Positions 16,055-27,249 of a stretch of DNA of 64,000 nt are shown here, one piece after another (position 1 is the first letter of the stretch; every line of letters starts with the position of its first letter). The notes beneath the pieces are model-generated. The model saw nothing but the letters and a program-made list of their open reading frames with translations, made no database searches and was not told where the DNA came from. The translations under genes and the position numbers were made by a program. This DNA comes from Lacisediminihabitans profunda (lineage in GTDB: Bacteria > Actinomycetota > Actinomycetes > Actinomycetales > Microbacteriaceae): positions 62,001-126,000 of the forward strand of contig NZ_VRMG01000010.1 of assembly GCF_008040105.1 (NCBI RefSeq), read 5' to 3'.

Positions 16055-16429
16055 TCAGCGCTTCATCTCGCTGATGCAGATGAAGTTGCCCTCGCTGTCG
16101 CGGAACCACGCGCTTCGCATCGCGTCTCCGGTCGCCACTCCGTTGACCGTCTTCATGCCGGGCACGTCGTACTCCTCGAAGACGATGCCGTGCTCTCGCA
16201 TCGTCGCCATCTCCGAGTCGAGGTCGTCGGTCATCCAGCCCATCTGGGTGTTCTGGGCCGTTCCGGCGTTGGCGGTCTCGTAGAGTTCGAACTGAGCGCC
16301 GGAGTCTGGTCGGTAGACGAGTACGCCGTCGACCTCGTCCTGCGGATCCATGCCGAGCTTGTCGTGATAGAAGGTCCTGGCGCGCTGCAGGTCGGCAGCG
16401 GGCAGAACCGTGTGGAGTTCCTTCAACAT
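16055..16429 (-). CDS. VOC-family (glyoxalase/bleomycin-resistance-like) protein
   Basis: 124 residues from the ATG at 16429, with AAGGAG seven bases upstream; longer in-frame starts lack a ribosome site. The protein has the duplicated beta-alpha-beta-beta-beta pattern of the vicinal-oxygen-chelate superfamily: LPAADLQRARTFYHDKLGM at the N-terminus, FELYETANAGTAQNTQMGW in the middle and RSAWFRDSEGNFICISE at the C-terminus, where the last Glu-containing strand usually supplies a metal ligand. It is probably a cytosolic metal-dependent enzyme or binding protein; the substrate is unknown. It stands alone, with the hairpin at 16004-16039 after it. Confidence 0.82.
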   Translation of the reverse strand: MLKELHTVLPAADLQRARTFYHDKLGMDPQDEVDGVLVYRPDSGAQFELYETANAGTAQNTQMGWMTDDLDSEMATMREHGIVFEEYDVPGMKTVNGVATGDAMRSAWFRDSEGNFICISEMKR

Positions 16430-16634
16430 TGTTTCTGCTCCTTCGGAAGGGTGAAGGTCGGGTTGCTTGGCGCTCGCGGACTGCGCGGCTGCGTGCCCGG
16501 CCGCGCGCGCCTCGCGAGCGAGTGTGGGAGCCGGGAACTGGCCTGTTCCGCGGAGCGTCGACCAACGGCTCCTCGTCCGCCGGACCGGCATTCGCGGTTC
16601 GACTGGGCGGTGTTTTTCGCACCGAATTTTACGC

Positions 16635-17114
16635 CTAGCGAGCCTTCGCGTCGACGTCGAATTCGATGTGCAGCAGCCCGTGCCGACGACCCCTCGCCGC
16701 GGCCGGGGAGAACAGGCCGAGCAGCACGAGCACCAGCCCCAGCTCGAGCATCCCGATCACGATGTACGCCACCTGCAACGGGCTGAACGGGATGAAGATC
16801 ATCTGCACGAAGATCCAGATGAGCATCTCGTACCCGCAGATCGCGGCCGCGAGAAGGCGCCAACGCTCCCTCCGCACGGTCAGGACGAAGGCTGCGACAT
16901 GCAGCCCGCCCACCAGCACCGCGAGCAGAAGCCCCGGCACGAGATAGGACGAGAACGGGGAACCCTTCAGGTAGGCCGGGGGAGGCGAGAGCACGGTCGC
17001 GAGATCCGGGGAGAGGGAGCCGATGATCAGCGCGCCCCCGCCGGCGATGGCGCTCACCGCGACGAGTGCGAGCACCCAGCAGAGCACGAGATGGGCGGCA
17101 CGGGAGAGATCCAT
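16635..17114 (-). CDS. Four-helix membrane protein, possible DevR-regulon member
   Basis: 159 residues from the ATG at 17114, with GAGGCG seven bases upstream. Four hydrophobic segments are visible (about 7-32, 52-77, 88-110, 117-140), with short charged loops and a basic, Arg-rich C-terminal end. I do not recognise a named family. A DevR-like box lies 75 bases upstream of the start (17189-17202), and the neighbouring kinase, transporter and phosphoketolase genes belong to the same putative regulon. A stress-related membrane role is therefore a context guess only. Confidence 0.65.
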   Translation of the reverse strand: MDLSRAAHLVLCWVLALVAVSAIAGGGALIIGSLSPDLATVLSPPPAYLKGSPFSSYLVPGLLLAVLVGGLHVAAFVLTVRRERWRLLAAAICGYEMLIWIFVQMIFIPFSPLQVAYIVIGMLELGLVLVLLGLFSPAAARGRRHGLLHIEFDVDAKAR

Positions 17115-17188
17115 CGTTCGCCTCGTTTCTCCCGCCGTGGCGGGCGTCGTCTGCGCACCATGGTGCCGCGTGGCGGGGGAGCGGGAGA

Positions 17189-17202
17189 GAGGCGAAAGTC
17201 CC
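17189..17202 (-). promoter_or_regulatory. DevR/DosR-like box
   Basis: On the minus strand the site reads GGGACTTTCGCCTC, keeping the full left half-site GGGACTTT of the DevR palindrome and a partial right half. It faces the membrane-protein gene starting at 17114, 75 bases away. Confidence 0.5.
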
Positions 17203-17302
17203 GCGGATGACGCGGCCCGAAAGAGATTCGGCCTTTGACGAGCCGGACACCGGGGAATCCGTGCGACTCCTGCGGGAGCGGGCCGCGGTGCCTGGGCCCC
17301 GC

Positions 17303-18700
17303 TTAAGCGATGACGCTCATTTCGGCGGTCGGTGTCGCCGACACGCGTTCGATGTCTCGAACCGCGAGACGCAGTTCGAGTTCGTTCATCACGAGGGCGG
17401 CGAGGTCGGTGAGCGTGGCGAGTTCGGCCGCGGTGGCGCGCCGCGGGGAGACGTCGAGCACACAGAGTGTGCCGAGCTGGAACCCATCGTGGGTGCGCAG
17501 TGGCACTCCGGCATAGAACTGGAGGCCGAACTCTCCGGCGACGAGCGGATTGGCCAGCGCCCTCGGGTCGATCCGTGCGTCTTCCACCACCCACGGTTCG
17601 TCCTGGAGGATCGCGGACGCGCAGAGTCCCGCATCCCGTCCGACCTCCTCGATCTCGAGACCGTGATGCGAGGAGAACCAGATCCGGTCGTGGTCCACCA
17701 CGCTCACGATCGCGATCGGCACCGAGAACACCCGGGCAGCAATCGCCGTGATGCGGTCGAATGAGCCGTTCTGTGGCGCATTGACGAGGTCGTAGCGGCG
17801 AATCGCCTCCAGGCGCTGCGGCTCGTTCGCCGGGATGAGCGGAAGGTCGTGCCGGTGCCGTCCGGTCTCGGAGATCATGGCCTGACTCAGCGCGAGGACG
17901 AGGTCGTTGGCGTCCGGCCGGTCGTCCGGATTCTGCGCGGTCATTGCGGCGAGGAGAATCCGCCAGTCCTCGGGCAGGTCCTCAGGCAGGTGCGGCTCGC
18001 CGAGCACCCTCGCCACGGCGGACGGCACCGGATCGCCGGGGAAGGCGATCTCGCGCGTGAAACACTCGAGAAGAACGAGGCCGAGCGAATAGACGTCGCT
18101 CGGGGGGCCGACGGGAGTCTGGCGAACCTGTTCCGGGCTGAGGTACGCCGCCGTGCCGGCGGTGAGGCCGGTGGAGGTGGAGCGCTCGTCGTCGGTGCGC
18201 AAGGCAATCCCGAAGTCTGTGAGCTTGGCCCGGGGCCGCGTGCTGTCGTTCTGGTAGTCGACCATCATGATGTTCGCCGGCTTAATGTCCCGGTGCACTA
18301 CCCCCAGATGGTGGATGTACTGCAGGCCCTCGGCCAGGTCGTATCCGATGTGGGCGACCTCGCGGGGGGTGAGGGGCTCCCGGGAGATTCGTTGCCTGAG
18401 GTCTTCGCCCTCGACAAGGGCCATCACGAAGTAGATGCGTGGGCTGTCGAACTCGTCGCGGTCGATGGCGGCGTCGAGGAGGGTGACGAGGCCGTGGTGG
18501 TTGAGACTGGCCAGCACGTTGACCTCCGCTTCCTGACGACGGGTCTCGCTCTCGTCGGTACTCGCCGGGAAGATCTTGACGGCGACGTCCCTCGCGAGGA
18601 ACTCGTCGTGGGCGCGATAGACGGAACCGCCGCCCCCGCGTCCGAGGAGTTCGCTGACACGGTACCGACCGCGAAGCAGCCTCGGTTCTGGTGCGTCCAC
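17303..18700 (-). CDS. Serine/threonine protein kinase with C-terminal GAF domain
   Basis: 465 residues from the GTG at 18700, chosen for the GGGAGGCG ribosome site six bases upstream. Residues 13-280 are a Hanks-type kinase: glycine loop LGRGGGGSVY (19-28), K42 in AVKIF, HRDIKPAN with D138, DFG with D162, and YLSPEQ in the activation segment. There is no membrane segment or PASTA domain, so the kinase is cytosolic. Residues ~295-450 form a GAF domain (SVPIAIVSVVDHDRIWFSS and GTLCVLD are typical), probably a ligand or redox sensor acting on the kinase. The gene is divergent from the VIT transporter. No DevR-like box is visible upstream of it. Whether it phosphorylates DevR/DevS-like proteins here, as PknH does with DosR in mycobacteria, is speculation. 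Confidence 0.88.
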   Translation of the reverse strand: MDAPEPRLLRGRYRVSELLGRGGGGSVYRAHDEFLARDVAVKIFPASTDESETRRQEAEVNVLASLNHHGLVTLLDAAIDRDEFDSPRIYFVMALVEGEDLRQRISREPLTPREVAHIGYDLAEGLQYIHHLGVVHRDIKPANIMMVDYQNDSTRPRAKLTDFGIALRTDDERSTSTGLTAGTAAYLSPEQVRQTPVGPPSDVYSLGLVLLECFTREIAFPGDPVPSAVARVLGEPHLPEDLPEDWRILLAAMTAQNPDDRPDANDLVLALSQAMISETGRHRHDLPLIPANEPQRLEAIRRYDLVNAPQNGSFDRITAIAARVFSVPIAIVSVVDHDRIWFSSHHGLEIEEVGRDAGLCASAILQDEPWVVEDARIDPRALANPLVAGEFGLQFYAGVPLRTHDGFQLGTLCVLDVSPRRATAAELATLTDLAALVMNELELRLAVRDIERVSATPTAEMSVIA

Positions 18701-18786
18701 GTCAGCCGCCTCCCTGTCTGCGCTCCCTGCGCGTGCGTTCAATTGTCGCGTGACCGAGGCCGCCACCCCCGATTCCGGCTCGACCG

Positions 18787-18839
18787 TTGACAATGGACAC
18801 CGCCTGGAGTACAAGCCGCAGGTCAGGACAGCCTGACCT
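18787..18839 (+). promoter_or_regulatory. Promoter with overlapping 8-bp-arm palindromic operator before the VIT transporter
   Basis: TTGACA at 18787-18792 and TACAAG at 18810-18815 are separated by exactly 17 bases. AGGTCAGG (18820-18827) and CCTGACCT (18832-18839) form a perfect palindrome with a four-base centre, placed at the expected transcription start. The half-sites differ by one base from the DtxR/IdeR half-sites AGGTTAG/CTAACCT, but the spacing is wider. Iron control would suit an iron/manganese transporter, but it is not shown. Confidence 0.5.
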
Positions 18840-18877
18840 TGCTGGACGGCGAGAGCCCGGCGTGTTTTGCTGTGCAC

Positions 18878-19609
18878 GTGACCACAGAAGAGCCGATTCC
18901 TCAGCAGCACGACCTCGAACCCCATCGGGATGGCACCGCCCAGCGGCTTAATTGGCTGCGGGCGGGAGTGCTCGGTGCCAATGACGGCATCGTCTCTGTC
19001 GCCGCGCTCGTGGTGGGGGTGGCCGGGGCAACGACGAATACCGCTGTGATCCTCACCGCCGGAGTGGCCGCACTCGTCGGTGGCGGCATCTCCATGGCCC
19101 TCGGCGAGTACGTCTCGGTGAGCAGTCAGCGCGACAGCGAACGTGCCCTGATTGCGAAGGAGCGACGCGAACTGCTCGAGTCGCCGGAGGAGGAGCTGGC
19201 TGAGCTCGCCGGAATCTACCGGTCGAAGGGCCTCTCCGAGGAGACCTCGTGGCAGGTGGCCACGGAACTGACCAAACACGACGCTCTCGCCGCCCACCTC
19301 TCTGCCGAGCTCAACATCGTGGAGAACGACGTCGCGAGCCCGTGGCACGCGGCATTCGCCTCGGCCGTGGCCTTCCTCATCGGCGGCCTTCTTCCCCTCA
19401 TCGTGATCCTTCTGCCGCCGGCGGCCTGGCGGGTTCCGGCCACCTTCGTGGTCGTGCTCATCGCCCTCGCCGCGACCGGCCTGGTCGGGGCGCATCTCGG
19501 CGGCAGCTCACGTCTCACCGCCGCCGTGCGCGTCGTCGTCGGGGGCGCCCTGGCCCTCATCGTGACCTTCGCCATCGGGGCGCTGCTCGGCACGACAGGC
19601 ATCGTGTAG
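18878..19609 (+). CDS. VIT1/CCC1-family iron/manganese transporter
   Basis: 243 residues if translation starts at the GTG at 18878; a GTG at 18872 is equally possible and neither has a strong ribosome site. The TTG at 18839 overlaps the palindrome. The N-terminal helix carries WLRAGVLGANDGIVSVAAL, and the second GGGISMALGEYVSVSSQRD, both diagnostic of VIT1/CCC1 proteins. An extended cytosolic metal-binding helix pair rich in Glu follows (ELLESPEEELAELAG), then three further membrane helices. These proteins move Fe2+ or Mn2+ out of the cytosol. It is divergent from the kinase-GAF gene and lies upstream of the phosphoketolase operon. Confidence 0.88.
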   Translation: MTTEEPIPQQHDLEPHRDGTAQRLNWLRAGVLGANDGIVSVAALVVGVAGATTNTAVILTAGVAALVGGGISMALGEYVSVSSQRDSERALIAKERRELLESPEEELAELAGIYRSKGLSEETSWQVATELTKHDALAAHLSAELNIVENDVASPWHAAFASAVAFLIGGLLPLIVILLPPAAWRVPATFVVVLIALAATGLVGAHLGGSSRLTAAVRVVVGGALALIVTFAIGALLGTTGIV

Positions 19610-19642
19610 CCGGCCGCTCTCGCATCCTGATGTAACCACCGG

Positions 19643-19742
19643 GGGACCTTCGGCCGAGCCGTGCCACGCCGCAGGCGGGGTCGGATTTCGAGGGCGAGTC
19701 GTGCTTAAGAGTACGCTGGCGGCAACCTAGGACCTTCGGCCC
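19643..19742 (+). promoter_or_regulatory. Pair of DevR/DosR-like boxes before the phosphoketolase operon
   Basis: GGGACCTTCGGCCG (19643-19656) and AGGACCTTCGGCCC (19729-19742) share the core GGACCTTCGGCC and lie 86 bases apart on the same strand. The closer one ends 59 bases before the phosphoketolase ATG. Paired DevR sites upstream of strongly induced genes are known in mycobacteria. Confidence 0.6.
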
Positions 19743-19801
19743 TGTCCGCCTGTTTGGCCCTCTGTCTACCGTGTCAGAGGCAACGAAAGGATCACCACCG
19801 A

Positions 19802-22273
19802 ATGGTCTCGTCCTCGGAATCCACCTCGCACGAACTCGCTACCAGATCCAGTTACCCGCTCCACGTGGTGGACGAATGGTGGAGGGCCGCGAACTACCTC
19901 ACGGTGGGGCAGATCTACCTCAAGACGAACCCGTTGCTCACCGCAGTCCTCGCTCCCGAGCACATCAAGCCGCGACTTCTCGGCCACTGGGGCACGTCCC
20001 CGGCGCTCAACCTCATCTATGCGCACCTGAACCGCATCATCGTGCAGCGCGAGGCCAACGTGCTCTACGTCGCGGGCCCGGGACACGGCGGACCGGCCAT
20101 GGTGGCCAACGCCTGGCTCGACGGCACGTACTCGGAGCTGTTCCCCAACGTGAGCCAGGATGCCGAGGGCATGGCCGAGCTCTTCCGGCAGTTCTCCTTC
20201 CCGGGCGGCATCCCGTCGCATGCCTCGCCCGAGACCCCGGGTTCGATCCACGAGGGCGGAGAACTCGGCTATTCGCTCGTTCATGCCTACGGCGCGGCGC
20301 TGGACAACCCGTCGCTCACGGTGGCCTGCGTGATCGGCGACGGAGAGGCCGAGACGGGCACCCTCGCCGCGAGCTGGCACCTCAACAAGTTCCTCAACCC
20401 ACAGACCGACGGCGTCGTGCTGCCGATCCTCAACCTCAACGGCTATAAGATCGCGAACCCCGCCGTGCTCGCCAGGATCCCGGAGGACGAGCTGCTCGCC
20501 CTCTTCCGTGGTTACGGCTACTCGCCGCGAATCGTCTCCGGCGGGTTCGACGGCGAGGATCCGATGGCCGTGCACGACGCTCTGGCTGCGGTCCTCGAGC
20601 AGGCGTTCGACGACATCCAGAGCATCAAGCGTCGCGCCAGAAGCGGTCGCTCCGTGGGTCGGCCGGCCTGGCCGATGATCATCCTGCGCACCCCGAAGGG
20701 CTGGACGGGCCCCCGCTTCGTCGACGGGGTGCCGGTAGAGGGCACCTGGCGTGCCCACCAGGTCCCGCTCGCCGAGGTGCGGGAGAACCCGGAACACCTC
20801 GCCCTGCTCGAGGCGTGGATGCACAGCTACAGCCCGCGGGAGCTCTTCGACCGCGAGGGCCGGCCCACGCCCACCCTCGAGTCCATCAGGCCCCGGGGCG
20901 CGAAGCGGATGAGCGCCATCCCCGCCTCCAACGGTGGCCTGCTGCTCAGGGACCTCGCGCTGCCCCCGATCGAGAACCGACAGGTGGATGTGAGCGCGCG
21001 CCGCGGTGCCACGTCGGAGGCCACGCGGGTGCTCGGGCACTGGCTCGCCGACGTCGTCAAGGCCAACCCCGACAACTTCCGCATCTTCGGACCGGACGAG
21101 ACGGCCTCCAACCGCCTGGACGGCGTGTACGAGGTCACCGCCAAGCAGTGGCAGGGCTCGTTCGAGCCGACGGACGAGCACCTCGACCCCGAGGGAAAGG
21201 TCATCGAGATCCTGAGCGAGAACCTCGTCCAGGGTCTGCTCGAGGGCTACCTGCTCAGCGGCCGGCACGGGCTGATGAACTCCTACGAGGCCTTCATCCA
21301 CGTTGTCGACTCGATGTTCAACCAGCACGCGAAGTGGCTTGAGTCGAGCGCCCACGTTCCCTGGCGGCGGCCGGTCGCCTCCTTCACCTACCTGCTGAGT
21401 TCGCATGTCTGGCGCCAGGATCACAACGGTTTCTCGCACCAGGATCCCGGATTCCTCAACCACGTGGTGAGCAAGAGCGCCAAGGTCGTTCGGGTGTACC
21501 TCCCGTCCGACGCCAACAGCCTGCTCGTGACCGCGGAGCACTGCCTGGCCACCCGCGACTACGTGAATGTGATCGTCGCCGGCAAGCAGCCGGCGCCGAC
21601 CTTCCTGAGCCTCGAGGAGGCGCGGATCCACGGCGCGCGGGGAATCGGCATCTGGGACTGGGCGGGCACGGAGCGTGACGGCGAAGACGTTCACGTCGTT
21701 CTCGCGGCGGCCGGGGACGTGCCGACTCTCGAGGCGATGGCGGCGGTGCACCTGCTTCGGCAGAACATCCCGGGACTTCGGGTCCGCTTCGTCAACGTCG
21801 TCGACCTGATGCGGCTGCAGGATCCGCTCGAGCACCCGCACGGCATGCCGAACAACGACTTCGACGCCATCTTCACCACCAGCAAGCCGGTGATCTTCGC
21901 CTTCCACGGCTACCCGGCCCTCGTGCACCAGCTCGCCTATCGCCGCACCAATCATGACAACATCCACGTGCGCGGGTTCAAGGAGAAGGGCACCACGACG
22001 ACACCGTTCGACATGCTCATGCTCAACGATCTTGATCGCTACCGCCTCGCGATGGATGTGATCAGGCACGTGCCCGGCCTCGGCGAACGCTATGCGGGGC
22101 TCGCCCAGCACTTCGACGACGAGCGTGCCCGGCACCGCGCATTCGCCTACGAGCATGGAATCGATAGCCCGGATGTTCTCGGCTGGGGTTGGCTCGATGC
22201 GCGGCCCGGCGAGACCGAGGAGCCGACCGGTGACGCCCTGGACACAGGGGCAGACGCCGTCCTCGGTGCCTGA
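19802..22273 (+). CDS. xfp: Phosphoketolase (xylulose-5-phosphate/fructose-6-phosphate)
   Basis: 823 residues from the ATG at 19802, with GAAAGGA upstream; the usual family length is about 800. Visible marks are GPGHGGPA near residue 97, the thiamine-diphosphate/Mg site GDGEAETG near 181 with NLNGYKI after it, and the conserved histidine-rich [18 protein letters not shown] (near 540) in the pyrimidine domain. The enzyme splits xylulose-5-P or fructose-6-P with phosphate into acetyl-phosphate and a triose- or tetrose-phosphate, giving ATP without an electron acceptor. This suits low-oxygen survival, and it sits behind two DevR-like boxes. The Mg-type ATPase starts nine bases after its stop, so the two are co-transcribed. 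No acetate kinase gene is adjacent. Confidence 0.95.
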   Translation: MVSSSESTSHELATRSSYPLHVVDEWWRAANYLTVGQIYLKTNPLLTAVLAPEHIKPRLLGHWGTSPALNLIYAHLNRIIVQREANVLYVAGPGHGGPAMVANAWLDGTYSELFPNVSQDAEGMAELFRQFSFPGGIPSHASPETPGSIHEGGELGYSLVHAYGAALDNPSLTVACVIGDGEAETGTLAASWHLNKFLNPQTDGVVLPILNLNGYKIANPAVLARIPEDELLALFRGYGYSPRIVSGGFDGEDPMAVHDALAAVLEQAFDDIQSIKRRARSGRSVGRPAWPMIILRTPKGWTGPRFVDGVPVEGTWRAHQVPLAEVRENPEHLALLEAWMHSYSPRELFDREGRPTPTLESIRPRGAKRMSAIPASNGGLLLRDLALPPIENRQVDVSARRGATSEATRVLGHWLADVVKANPDNFRIFGPDETASNRLDGVYEVTAKQWQGSFEPTDEHLDPEGKVIEILSENLVQGLLEGYLLSGRHGLMNSYEAFIHVVDSMFNQHAKWLESSAHVPWRRPVASFTYLLSSHVWRQDHNGFSHQDPGFLNHVVSKSAKVVRVYLPSDANSLLVTAEHCLATRDYVNVIVAGKQPAPTFLSLEEARIHGARGIGIWDWAGTERDGEDVHVVLAAAGDVPTLEAMAAVHLLRQNIPGLRVRFVNVVDLMRLQDPLEHPHGMPNNDFDAIFTTSKPVIFAFHGYPALVHQLAYRRTNHDNIHVRGFKEKGTTTTPFDMLMLNDLDRYRLAMDVIRHVPGLGERYAGLAQHFDDERARHRAFAYEHGIDSPDVLGWGWLDARPGETEEPTGDALDTGADAVLGA

Positions 22274-22282
22274 GGCGGGGGC

Positions 22283-24943
<2,661 letters not shown>

Positions 24944-24947
24944 GCTC

Positions 24948-25007
24948 GGGAACCAGGTCGCACCAGCACCACAAATGTGCCCAGGAGGGTGGGTGCGGCC
25001 TGGTCCC
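24948..25007. terminator. Long hairpin between convergent P-ATPase and PNPOx-like genes
   Basis: GGGAACCAGGTCGCACC (24948-24964) pairs imperfectly with GGTGCGGCCTGGTCCC (24992-25007) across ~27 bases. It sits between the stops of convergent genes and probably terminates both. Confidence 0.5.
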
Positions 25008-25018
25008 GCCCGGGGCGG

Positions 25019-25468
25019 CTAGTAGCGCTCCGGTTCCGGTGCGCGCAGAAAGCGGCGCCCGGTGATCTCGGTCGGCGTGATGCGAACGTAGATGTACTTG
25101 AGGGTCGGAATCCAGGGGCTGAGCGGAAGCTGGTCGGCCTCGAAGATGTCTTCCTGATTCTCGATCATTTGGGCACGGCCCTTGACGATCACGCTCCAGG
25201 CCCACTCGTCGGTGTAGGCATCCGCCTCGAAGGCGACGTTGGAGTTGATGGTCAGCTCGAGCAGCTTGGTGCCCTCCGAGGTGCGGAAGAGGATCGTGTC
25301 CCCGTCGGCGTAGTAGTTGATCGGGAAGATCTCGGGCTGGTTCGCGACACTCACGCCGAGCCTCCCGAAGGCGGATCCGTCGAGCAACTCCCACGACTCG
25401 GCCTCGGTGAGCACCGTGACCGGACCCTGGGGAGACCAGAGATCGATGTTCTCCTCCTGTGGTGACAT
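25019..25468 (-). CDS. Pyridoxamine 5'-phosphate oxidase-fold flavoprotein (PNPOx-like)
   Basis: 149 residues from the ATG at 25468, which has GGGAGGAG six bases upstream; the longer frame to 25492 lacks one. The split-barrel pattern is visible: SWELLDGSAFGRLGVSVANQPEIFPINYY is the typical first beta-hairpin, with the FPINY block thought to contact the flavin phosphate, followed by DTILFRTSEGTKLLEL. The family binds FMN or F420, and its members reduce various small substrates. Dormancy regulons of mycobacteria contain several such proteins. It follows cydC by 23 bases on the same strand and may be the last gene of the cyd operon. The cofactor cannot be decided from sequence. Confidence 0.82.
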   Translation of the reverse strand: MSPQEENIDLWSPQGPVTVLTEAESWELLDGSAFGRLGVSVANQPEIFPINYYADGDTILFRTSEGTKLLELTINSNVAFEADAYTDEWAWSVIVKGRAQMIENQEDIFEADQLPLSPWIPTLKYIYVRITPTEITGRRFLRAPEPERY

Positions 25469-25491
25469 GACGTGCTCCTCCCGTCTTGTCA

Positions 25492-27249
25492 TTAAAGGGC
25501 GGGGGTGCTCCTCGCCGTAGGGTCGAAGGTCCCTGCCGCCTCGAGCGGGCGCGCCGAGTCGAGGTCGAGGCGGTGGGAGACGAGCGCATCAGGCACGGGC
25601 AGGTGCGAAATCACGATGACCGTGCGGTGCTCGTCCGTCGCGATCGACAGGATGTCGCGCAGGAGAAGCTCCGCAAGTCGCGGTTCGACGTTCGCGGCCG
25701 GCTCGTCGAACACGATCACCGGGAAGTCCGCGAGAAGCGCCCTGGCGAGGGCGATCCGCCCGGCCTGCCCACCAGACACGAGCGATCCCGCATCGCCGAC
25801 CCGAGCGTCCAGCCCGCCCCGTTCGCTCAGCCAGGACGCGAGGCCCACCCGCTCCAGTGCGGCCACCAGCTCGCCGTCGGTGGCGGTGTCGCGCGCGAAC
25901 AACAGGTTCTGGCGAACGCTCTCGTCGAAGAGATACGGTGACTGCTCGACCAGGCCGATGGTGGCCCGCACCGTCTCGAGCGGCAGGTCTCTCGCCTCGA
26001 CCCCGCCGAGGCGGAAGCTGCCCGAGTAGTCGAGAAAGCGCACGAGCAGATGGGCGAGGGTCGTTTTTCCCGAGCCGCTCGGTCCGCGCACGACGAGACG
26101 ATCCCCGCGCCGCAACCGCACGGTGACCCCGTGCACGGCAGGTTCAGTGGCGCCGGGCCAGCTCGCGGCCACGTCGACAAGCTCGAGGACGGTTCCGTCT
26201 GGTGCCGTCGGCTGGGGAGGCGGATTCCCCCGGCTGGGTGCGCCAGCGGGGAGTTCTGTCGGTAGTTCCGCGGGAGGGTCGGTCGGCACCGACGCGGCGA
26301 TCCGTTCGGCGCTCGACCGCACCTGCCGCCACGCGGCCATCGCCAGCGGGGCTGTGCCGACGACATCGAAGACCGCGAGGGGCACGAGGGCGATGACGGC
26401 CAGGGCCGGCCCGCCGATCGACCCGTGTGCGAGTGCCGGGATGCCCACGATCAGCCCGCCGACCGTCGCGGTGGCGGCGAGCGCGGAGAGCACCGCCGCG
26501 GTCACGCCCGCCGCGGCAGCCCGCGCGAGTGTCGCGGTGCGGAGCCGGGCGTCGGCCTCGTCCACGGCGGCCTGGCGTTCCGCGACGGCGCCGAAGGCGA
26601 TGAACACGTCGAGCCCGTTGACGAATTCGAGCAGGCGGTCGCCCAGGGCCCCGCGGAGAGGGGCGATGGCGCGTTCGGCGCGCGCCGCGATCGCCGAGTG
26701 GGCGACGGTCGAGACGATGAACCCGATGGCCAGGGACAACGCGAGGGCGAACCCCGCCGCCGGAAGAATCAGGGAGATCCCGATCACGCTGAGCACGGCG
26801 GTGACCGCGGCGGTCACGAGGGGTTGAACGACCCGCAGCGGCAAGTTCTGCAACTCGTCAACGTCGTTGACGAGACGGGTGAGAAGGTCGCCGCGAGCCG
26901 TCGCGCCCAGTCCGTCCGGTGCGAGCGGCACGAGCCGCGAGTAGATGCCCACTCGCACGGCGGCGAGCTGGCGGAAGGCCGCGTCGTGGCTCGCGAGCCG
27001 GTCGGCGTAGCGGAATCCGGCCCTGCCCAGCGCGAAGGCGCGCACACCGACGATCGCCGCGGAGAGGAACAGGATGGGGGGATGCTCGGCCGCCCGGGTG
27101 ATCAGCCACGCCGACGTGGCGAGAAGCGCGACGGAGCTCGCCGCGGACAGCAGGCCCAGGAGCGCGCCAGGAGCGAACCGGGCGAGCCGGGGCTGGGCGA
27201 GGCGCAATACGGCCAGCGTTCGAGCATCCGGCAGTCGGGAGTCACGCAT
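25492..27249 (-). CDS. cydC: CydC subunit of the cysteine/glutathione ABC exporter needed for cytochrome bd
   Basis: 585 residues. Six membrane helices (about 28-290) form an ABC exporter half, followed by an ATPase domain with Walker A GPSGSGKTT near 395, signature LVSGGQAGRIALARALL near 490 and Walker B VIVFDEPA just after. The gene starts with an ATG overlapping the cydD stop by eight bases. CydC and CydD together export reductant to the extracytoplasmic face, which is needed for heme insertion into cytochrome bd. The order cydA-cydB-cydD-cydC, with CydC the shorter LTR- and GLGARxR-type subunit, supports the naming. It is followed by the PNPOx-like gene. Confidence 0.88.
   Translation of the reverse strand: MRDSRLPDARTLAVLRLAQPRLARFAPGALLGLLSAASSVALLATSAWLITRAAEHPPILFLSAAIVGVRAFALGRAGFRYADRLASHDAAFRQLAAVRVGIYSRLVPLAPDGLGATARGDLLTRLVNDVDELQNLPLRVVQPLVTAAVTAVLSVIGISLILPAAGFALALSLAIGFIVSTVAHSAIAARAERAIAPLRGALGDRLLEFVNGLDVFIAFGAVAERQAAVDEADARLRTATLARAAAAGVTAAVLSALAATATVGGLIVGIPALAHGSIGGPALAVIALVPLAVFDVVGTAPLAMAAWRQVRSSAERIAASVPTDPPAELPTELPAGAPSRGNPPPQPTAPDGTVLELVDVAASWPGATEPAVHGVTVRLRRGDRLVVRGPSGSGKTTLAHLLVRFLDYSGSFRLGGVEARDLPLETVRATIGLVEQSPYLFDESVRQNLLFARDTATDGELVAALERVGLASWLSERGGLDARVGDAGSLVSGGQAGRIALARALLADFPVIVFDEPAANVEPRLAELLLRDILSIATDEHRTVIVISHLPVPDALVSHRLDLDSARPLEAAGTFDPTARSTPAL

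Noticed and set aside
16635-17594. Longer start for the four-helix membrane protein
   Set aside because: The extension runs through the regulatory region and antisense to the kinase gene; the ATG at 17114 has a proper ribosome site.
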